From Luteithermobacter gelatinilyticus (GTDB taxonomy: Bacteria > Pseudomonadota > Alphaproteobacteria > Sphingomonadales > Emcibacteraceae): a DNA stretch of 64,000 nucleotides. Below the pieces are notes generated by a model. The model was not told where the DNA came from and did not search any database. It saw only the letters and a program-made list of their open reading frames with translations. How positions within the stretch are numbered: position 1 is the stretch's first letter; every line of letters begins with the position of its first letter. Below are positions 58,814 through 64,000 of the stretch, in pieces. The position numbers were made by a program, and so were the translations under genes. The DNA lies in contig NZ_CP040517.1 of assembly GCF_005849285.1 (NCBI RefSeq), forward strand, positions 1,680,501 to 1,744,500, given 5' to 3'.

Positions 58814-59826
58814 CATTCGATTTCAAAGCCATACTCGATAAGATTGCCCGGGGGCAAAGCCTCAGCCGGGAAGAATCGCGCCAGAGTTTTGAATTCATGA
58901 TGAGTGGTGACGCCAGCGGCCCGCAGATCGGCGCCTTTCTCATGGGCCTCAGAGTACGCGGGGAAACCGTGGAGGAAATCACCGGCGCGGCGGAGGTTAT
59001 GCGCGCCAAAGCCCGAACCATTCAGGCCCCCGAAGGAGCGGTGGACACCTGCGGTACCGGCGGTGACGGGGCCAGCACCTATAACATTTCCACCGCCGCC
59101 GCCATTATCCTGGCGGCCTGTGGCGTGCCCGTGGCCAAACACGGCAACCGGGCCATGTCCTCCAAATCCGGTTCCGCTGACGTGCTGGAAACCCTGGGGG
59201 TCAATATCGAGGCCGATCTTGAGGTTGTTGAAAACTGTCTGCGGCATCTTGGCATTGGTTTCCTGATGGCCACCCGACATCACAGCGCCATGCGACATGT
59301 GGGCCCGGCCCGGGCCATGCTTGGCACCCGGACCATTTTTAATCTGCTTGGCCCCCTGGCCAATCCCGCTGGCGCTAAAAGACAGGTCATCGGCGTGTTT
59401 GATAAAAAATGGCTGCGCCCCATGGCCGAGGTTCTGGGCCAACTCGGGTCCGAACATGTCTGGGTGGTTCATGGCGCTGATGGTCTTGATGAACTCAGCA
59501 TTTCCGGCCCCTCTTATGTGGTCGAATACCATAACGGCACCCTGAATGAATTTCAGATATTACCTGAAGATGCGGGCCTAACCAATTGCAAAATTGAAGA
59601 TATCCGCGGCGGTGATGCCACCTATAATGCCGCCGCTTTGCGTCGGCTTCTGGATGGAGAAAAAACGGCTTACCGGGACATTGTGCTGCTGAACTCAGCA
59701 GCGGCTTTGCTTGTGGCGGGCAAGGCAGACAGTCTGAAACAGGGCGTCGTGATGGCTGCGGACACCATTGATAATGGCGGCGCGCGTCATAAACTGGAAC
59801 AATGGATCAAAATGTCTAACCAATAA
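58810..59826 (+). CDS. trpD: Anthranilate phosphoribosyltransferase
   Basis: TrpD joins anthranilate to PRPP. The 338-residue product has [35 protein letters not shown] and the [16 protein letters not shown] stretch, all family signatures. It is coupled to trpG by a four-base overlap and lies 24 bases before trpC. Confidence 0.96.
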   Translation: MTFDFKAILDKIARGQSLSREESRQSFEFMMSGDASGPQIGAFLMGLRVRGETVEEITGAAEVMRAKARTIQAPEGAVDTCGTGGDGASTYNISTAAAIILAACGVPVAKHGNRAMSSKSGSADVLETLGVNIEADLEVVENCLRHLGIGFLMATRHHSAMRHVGPARAMLGTRTIFNLLGPLANPAGAKRQVIGVFDKKWLRPMAEVLGQLGSEHVWVVHGADGLDELSISGPSYVVEYHNGTLNEFQILPEDAGLTNCKIEDIRGGDATYNAAALRRLLDGEKTAYRDIVLLNSAAALLVAGKADSLKQGVVMAADTIDNGGARHKLEQWIKMSNQ

Positions 59827-59850
59827 TACGGCCTTTACGAATAACACACC

Positions 59851-60648
59851 ATGACAACCATACTTGACAAAATTGCTGCCGACAAACGTGCCCATGTAGA
59901 AAACTGCAAACGACACCGTTCTCTGGCAGAACTGGAAATCCGAGCCCGAGAAGGCGCTCCGCCACGGGGGTTTTACCATCGCCTTCTTAAAGCACGGGAG
60001 GAAGGGCGTTTCGGCCTGATCTGCGAAATCAAGAAAGCCAGCCCCAGCAAAGGACTGATCCGTCCTGATTTTGTCCCAGCGGACCTGGCCTGTGCCTATG
60101 AAGCCGGAGGGGCAAGCTGTCTGTCCGTTCTGACGGACGTCCCCTATTTTCAGGGGGCCGACGACTATCTTATAGCCGCGCGGGAAGCGGTCTCCCTGCC
60201 CGTTTTGCGCAAGGACTTCATGATTGACCCCTATCAGGTGGTTGAAGCCCGGGCCATTGGCGCGGATTGCATTTTGCTGATCATGGCCATGCTGGAGGAT
60301 AGTCAGGCGGCGGAACTGGAACAGGTCGCCCGGGAGCTGGGTCTGGATGTTTTGATCGAAGTACATGATGAACAGGAGCTGGAACGGGCTCACAGGCTCA
60401 ACAGCCCCCTCTTGGGCATAAACAACCGTGATCTTAAAACTTTTGAGGTGACACTGGAAACCACCATTCGCCTGGCCAACCGTGTGGAAAAAAACCGGCT
60501 TCTGGTCAGCGAAAGTGGAATTTTCACCCCTCAGGACCTTGAAATGCTGCGGCAGGAAGCCGGGGTGAACACATTCCTGATCGGTGAATCCCTGATGCGT
60601 CAGAATGACGTCGCCCAAGCCACCCGGGATCTATTGGGAGAAAACTGA
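59851..60648 (+). CDS. trpC: Indole-3-glycerol phosphate synthase
   Basis: TrpC closes the indole ring. The 265-residue TIM barrel has [26 protein letters not shown] and [12 protein letters not shown], then LVSESGIF, which hold the catalytic and phosphate-binding residues. It is free-standing, not fused to TrpF. Its stop overlaps the moaC ATG by one base. Confidence 0.96.
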   Translation: MTTILDKIAADKRAHVENCKRHRSLAELEIRAREGAPPRGFYHRLLKAREEGRFGLICEIKKASPSKGLIRPDFVPADLACAYEAGGASCLSVLTDVPYFQGADDYLIAAREAVSLPVLRKDFMIDPYQVVEARAIGADCILLIMAMLEDSQAAELEQVARELGLDVLIEVHDEQELERAHRLNSPLLGINNRDLKTFEVTLETTIRLANRVEKNRLLVSESGIFTPQDLEMLRQEAGVNTFLIGESLMRQNDVAQATRDLLGEN

Positions 60649-61124
60649 TGTCCAAACTCAGCCATATTGACAAGGATGGCGCCGCGCGCATGGTTGACAT
60701 CTCCCGTAAAAAGGAAACCCATCGCAAGGCGGTGGCGCAGGGGGTGATTTATATGGCGCCAGAAACCCTGGCGCTGCTTGAGGATGGTGGCCTGCCCAAA
60801 GGGGACGTTTTGCCTGTTGCCCGACTGGCGGGGATCATGGCGGCCAAAAAAACCGCCGACCTTATCCCCCTGTGTCATCCCCTGTCCTTGCAAAATGCCG
60901 AGGTGACGTTCCGCTTTCTTCCCGAAAAAAACGGGATCGAGATCACCGCGACGGCGACCTTGTTCGGGCGCACCGGCATCGAAATGGAGGCATTGACAGC
61001 AGTTTCCCTGTCCGCGCTGACCATTTATGATATGTGCAAGGCAGTGGACAAAACCATGCGCATTGGCGACATCCGTCTGATACACAAATCTGGCGGCAAA
61101 TCCGGCACTTTTGATGCGAAATAG
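60648..61124 (+). CDS. moaC: Cyclic pyranopterin monophosphate synthase
   Basis: MoaC acts with MoaA to form cPMP in molybdenum cofactor synthesis. The 158-residue product has [33 protein letters not shown] and the [26 protein letters not shown] signature. It overlaps trpC by one base and is 9 bases upstream of moeA. Confidence 0.96.
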   Translation: MSKLSHIDKDGAARMVDISRKKETHRKAVAQGVIYMAPETLALLEDGGLPKGDVLPVARLAGIMAAKKTADLIPLCHPLSLQNAEVTFRFLPEKNGIEITATATLFGRTGIEMEALTAVSLSALTIYDMCKAVDKTMRIGDIRLIHKSGGKSGTFDAK

Positions 61125-61133
61125 GGGGCTCTC

Positions 61134-62342
61134 ATGACGCTTCTTCCCGTATCCGATGCCTTGGAAAGGCTGTTAAGGGCCTTTACGCCAGTTTGTCCGG
61201 AAACTGTCCCCTTGCGTCAGGCCCATGGCCGCATCGCCGCAGAAGACATCAAGTCCCGGCTCACCCAGCCGCCGTTTGACGCATCCGCCATGGACGGTTA
61301 TGCGGTTCGTCATGCCGATCTGGCCGACGGTCCGGCAACCCTCAAGCTGATTGGTGAAGCACCGGCGGGCAGCGTTTTTTCGGGTACGATCGGGCCAGGA
61401 GAAGCCGTGCGTATTTTTACCGGCGGCGTCATGCCCAAAGGGGCGGACACCGTGATTATTCAGGAAAATACTGAAAAGCCCGCAGAAGATATGGTGCGCA
61501 TCCTGGAAAGTGCCCCTCGGGGGAAAAATATCCGCCGCGCCGGCGGGGATTTCAGAAACGGAGACATCCTTGTAGAAAAAGGCACCCGCCTCACCTCCCG
61601 CCATATCGGCCTGCTGGCGGCTGCCAATGTGGCCACGCTACCGGTGAGCCGCATCCCCCGTGTGGCCTTGCTTTCCACAGGAGACGAACTGGTCGAGGTC
61701 GGCGGAACTGTAACAGCAGGCCAGATCGTCAACTCCAATGCCGTGATGCTGAGCACCTTGCTCGAACATCAGGGGGCCGAGGTTCTGGAACTGGGGATTG
61801 CCCGTGATAATGAAAGCTCTTTACGGATTATGGCTGAACAGGTCAGGGATGTGGACCTGTTTGTGACCATTGGCGGGGCCTCTGTCGGCGATCATGACCT
61901 GGTACAAAAGGTCCTGGGAACACAGGGGCTTGAAGTAGATTTCTGGAAAATTGCCATGCGTCCGGGCAAACCGCTGATTTTCGGTCATTACCGGGATATC
62001 CCCATGTTGGGGCTGCCCGGTAACCCGGCCTCGGCCTATGTCTGTGCATTGGTCTTTTTGCTCCCGGCCCTGCATCGCCTCCAGGGGCGTCGGTCAAGTG
62101 GCGCGCAAAAGGTGATGGTCAGCCTATCCTGTGCCTTGCCCGCCAATGGCCCCCGGCAACATTACTTGCGGGCCCGCATTGACTCCGATGCGCAAGGTCG
62201 GCTTGTGGCGGACCTTGCCGGCGCTCAGGACAGCGGCTGGCTTAGCCCTCTGGCCCGCTCCAATGGCCTTCTGATTCGCCCGCCCCAGGCCCCGGCTGCC
62301 GCCCAAGACGCCCTGATCCCGGCGCTGATGTTGCCTGAGTGA
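61134..62342 (+). CDS. moeA: Molybdopterin molybdenumtransferase
   Basis: MoeA inserts molybdate into adenylylated molybdopterin. The 402-residue product has the N-terminal PPFDASAMDGYAV, the STGDELVEVG and GGASVGDHDL regions and LPGNPASAYV, all typical. It follows moaC in the operon. A small hairpin lies just after its stop and before lexA. Confidence 0.96.
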   Translation: MTLLPVSDALERLLRAFTPVCPETVPLRQAHGRIAAEDIKSRLTQPPFDASAMDGYAVRHADLADGPATLKLIGEAPAGSVFSGTIGPGEAVRIFTGGVMPKGADTVIIQENTEKPAEDMVRILESAPRGKNIRRAGGDFRNGDILVEKGTRLTSRHIGLLAAANVATLPVSRIPRVALLSTGDELVEVGGTVTAGQIVNSNAVMLSTLLEHQGAEVLELGIARDNESSLRIMAEQVRDVDLFVTIGGASVGDHDLVQKVLGTQGLEVDFWKIAMRPGKPLIFGHYRDIPMLGLPGNPASAYVCALVFLLPALHRLQGRRSSGAQKVMVSLSCALPANGPRQHYLRARIDSDAQGRLVADLAGAQDSGWLSPLARSNGLLIRPPQAPAAAQDALIPALMLPE

Positions 62343-62345
62343 GGT

Positions 62346-62364
62346 CTGAAAAAGATTCAGTTTT
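62346..62364 (+). terminator. Weak stem-loop after moeA
   Basis: CTGAA (62346-62350) pairs with TTCAG (62356-62360) around five bases, followed by TTTT. The stem is short, so termination is probably partial. Confidence 0.35.
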
Positions 62365-62374
62365 GTGCTTTTGC

Positions 62375-62418
62375 TTGACATAAGACCAAAAACAGAACAT
62401 AAAAGAACAAAAGAGAAC
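62375..62418 (+). promoter_or_regulatory. lexA promoter with LexA-type GAAC repeats
   Basis: TTGACA lies at 62375-62380 with a -10-like CATAAA near 62398-62403. GAAC occurs at 62395-62398, 62405-62408 and 62415-62418, each ten bases apart, and overlaps the -10. This suggests autorepression. The spacing is N6, one base less than the usual N7. The promoter at 4976-5015 has the same core with one extra T. Confidence 0.6.
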
Positions 62419-62434
62419 CACACAGGAGGCAGAG

Positions 62435-63109
62435 ATGCTGACCAAAAAGCAGCGGGATCTTTTGTTATTTATTCATGAGCGCTTGCAGAACACCGGTGTC
62501 GCCCCGTCTTTTGATGAAATGAAAGATGCCCTTGAGCTGAAATCCAAATCCGGCATTCACCGCCTGATTAATGCCCTGGAGGAACGGGGCTTTATCCGTC
62601 GCCTGCCCCACAAGGCGCGCGCCCTTGAAATTCTGCGGCTGCCGGATCAGGAAATTCCCGTCCCGACCGCCTCCGGGCAGAATGTGTTCCGTCCCGATTT
62701 TTCCGCCAAAACACCACCGCAGGCCCCGTCAACTGTGGAAATCCCTCTGCATGGACGTATTGCCGCAGGCACACCGATTGAGGCGCTGGAACAGTATGAA
62801 AATATTGAAATTCCCGCCAGCATGATCGGCGGCGGAAGCCATTATGCCCTGGAAATTGATGGCGATTCCATGGTGGAGGCTGGCATATTGGACGGGGATA
62901 CCGTGATTATCAAACGTTGTGACACGGCCGATAACGGGGCCATTGTCGTAGCCCTTGTGGATGAGCAGGAAGCCACCCTCAAAACCCTTTACAAAAAAGG
63001 TCCTGATGTGGCACTGGAACCGGCAAACCGAGATTATGAAACCCAGGTATATCCTGCAAACCGGGTCCGGATTCAGGGGCGCCTGGTGGGACTATTGCGC
63101 AAATACTGA
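62435..63109 (+). CDS. lexA: SOS repressor LexA
   Basis: LexA represses DNA damage genes and self-cleaves when RecA is activated. The 224-residue product has a winged helix at 1-70 with the alphaproteobacterial recognition helix [18 protein letters not shown]. The cleavage site is A111-G112 in GRIAAGTP, and the catalytic pair is S145 in GDSMVEAG and K183 in EATLKTLYK. The start has AGGAGG eight bases upstream. Its own promoter carries GAAC repeats. It is convergent with comEC. Confidence 0.97.
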   Translation: MLTKKQRDLLLFIHERLQNTGVAPSFDEMKDALELKSKSGIHRLINALEERGFIRRLPHKARALEILRLPDQEIPVPTASGQNVFRPDFSAKTPPQAPSTVEIPLHGRIAAGTPIEALEQYENIEIPASMIGGGSHYALEIDGDSMVEAGILDGDTVIIKRCDTADNGAIVVALVDEQEATLKTLYKKGPDVALEPANRDYETQVYPANRVRIQGRLVGLLRKY

Positions 63110-63168
63110 CGTCCGCTGTCCCCGGAAGAACGAAGCCCTTTCAAGACACGAGCCGGGAGGGTGGCGTT

Positions 63169-63197
63169 TAGAGTGAATCTTATCACAATTCATTTTA
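63169..63197. repeat. Palindromic repeat, degenerate copy 3
   Basis: TAGAGTGAAT (from 63169 on) and AATTCATTTTA form an imperfect inverted repeat with a short centre, related to the copies at 28581 and 31018. It overlaps the comEC stop codon (TGA at 63192-63190 on the minus strand). Confidence 0.5.
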
Positions 63198-64000
63198 GCG
63201 GAGATATCGTCCACGGACGCTGTCCCCGCTCGCCAACAACAGTTTTTACAACAACGGCGCCCTGCTTGTGTTCAGGCAGCCACAGGGCATGACCGCCTTT
63301 TTCATAAAAATCCCACCTATCAAGCACCAGACGAGCCCGCGGGCATACTGTTTTCACCGCCACCAGGCTGATAACAATGTCTGCCCGCAAGCAATCCTCC
63401 CTCAGAGCCAGTTCATCCCGTACCAAAGCGATCAGAAAACCATTCTCCCTGCCTTCTTGACCTTTATCCGGGCGGAATAGGCAACTCAGCGCATCACAGC
63501 TGATTTCCGGGGTTGCCGTCCCCCCGATCCCGGCATAATCCCACTTTTCTGCGCTCTCCTGCCCATAATACCGAGCCCAGCTTTCCCGGGTAATACGACT
63601 GCCCTGTAGGGTGGACAGTTTGATACCGCCTTCTGCCGTCACGACGCCAATCATGCGGCCTTTATTGTCAACTAGGATGTCAGGCGGGTGTTGCAGGAAT
63701 GCCATACTCACCCCCGCGGCAACCAATACTCCCCCGAGAAGCCGCAACCGACTTTGCCACAAGGCCAGCCACAATCCCCCCAGAACCATCAGCACCAGCG
63801 CGGCAAGACCGATATCAGGCAACAGGCTGACGGCAAAGGGATGCTGTGCCACCCAGCCTGCCACAAAAATAATCAACTCCAACCCCAACGACATGGGATA
63901 AAGCGCCAAAGCCTCCAGCCCCACGGGCATTAACATCAAACATATCACGATCCAGGGCATGACCCATATTGCCATCACCGGCATGGCGATCAGATTAGCC
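63190..64000 (-). CDS. comEC: ComEC/Rec2 family competence protein, C-terminal part (cut by window edge)
   Basis: The reading frame enters from beyond base 64000 with no start in view, so the gene is partial. It begins ANLIAMPVMAIWVMP, like the conserved membrane region of ComEC channels that pass DNA into the cell. Hydrophobic helices follow, then a soluble C-terminal domain from about residue 100 of the visible part, as in alphaproteobacterial ComEC. lexA next to comEC is usual in this class. The stop lies in a palindromic repeat. Confidence 0.85.
   Translation of the reverse strand, partial: ANLIAMPVMAIWVMPWIVICLMLMPVGLEALALYPMSLGLELIIFVAGWVAQHPFAVSLLPDIGLAALVLMVLGGLWLALWQSRLRLLGGVLVAAGVSMAFLQHPPDILVDNKGRMIGVVTAEGGIKLSTLQGSRITRESWARYYGQESAEKWDYAGIGGTATPEISCDALSCLFRPDKGQEGRENGFLIALVRDELALREDCLRADIVISLVAVKTVCPRARLVLDRWDFYEKGGHALWLPEHKQGAVVVKTVVGERGQRPWTISPLK

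Overview
The window is a housekeeping segment of an alphaproteobacterial chromosome. The clade is inferred from several features together: the LexA recognition helix and GTTC-N7-GTTC type operators, a perfect CtrA box, an HdaA-type replication regulator, the fabD-fabG-acpP-fabF-mltG and yicC-gmk neighbourhoods, the trpGDC-moaC-moeA-lexA/comEC arrangement, and LptD/SurA/PdxA/KsgA in one operon. Genus cannot be fixed from sequence alone; an Emcibacter- or Kordiimonas-like marine lineage would fit. There is no prophage, insertion sequence, CRISPR array or rRNA operon. One tRNA gene (Gln, anticodon CTG) is present.

Layout. 0.3-5.2 kb: parE, a DEAD-box RNA helicase, a diguanylate cyclase behind a perfect CtrA box, and a 63-residue membrane protein behind LexA-type operators. 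5.2-9.4 kb: chorismate mutase, a TPR/SPOR lipoprotein, a 64-residue unknown and aspS. 9.5-16.2 kb: rnd, then the minus-strand set DUF2066-hdaA-ppk-ppx. 16.5-22.9 kb: purM-purN, ndk, an ABC-F ATPase, holC and pepA. 23.1-28.6 kb: lptD-surA-pdxA-ksgA. 28.6-36.2 kb: gmk, yicC, an SDR, an acidic exported protein, mltG, fabF, acpP, fabG and fabD. 36.5-46.6 kb: rpsF-rpsR-rplI, dnaB-alr-mlaE-mlaF-radA-cvpA, then purF and a second SDR. 46.7-57.8 kb: der, bamB, yfgM-like, panB, guaA, rsmB-like, guaB, rlmE and a second Ppx/GppA. 58.0-64.0 kb: tRNA-Gln, trpG-trpD-trpC-moaC-moeA-lexA, and the 3' part of comEC running off the window.

Themes. Purine synthesis recurs (purM, purN, purF, guaA, guaB, gmk, ndk), as do envelope assembly (lptD, surA, bamB, yfgM-like, mltG, mlaEF, SPOR lipoprotein), replication and repair (parE, dnaB, hdaA, holC, radA, lexA) and translation (S6, S18, L9, der, ksgA, rlmE, rsmB-like, aspS). 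The most interesting non-housekeeping signal is the tiny membrane protein at 5029-5220. Its promoter carries the same GAAC direct repeats as the lexA promoter in this window, which suggests a DNA-damage-induced protein, possibly a division inhibitor. Secondary signals are a three-copy palindromic repeat placed at gene 3' ends, CtrA sites, and unexplained leader hairpins and operators. Most of the rest is ordinary core genome.
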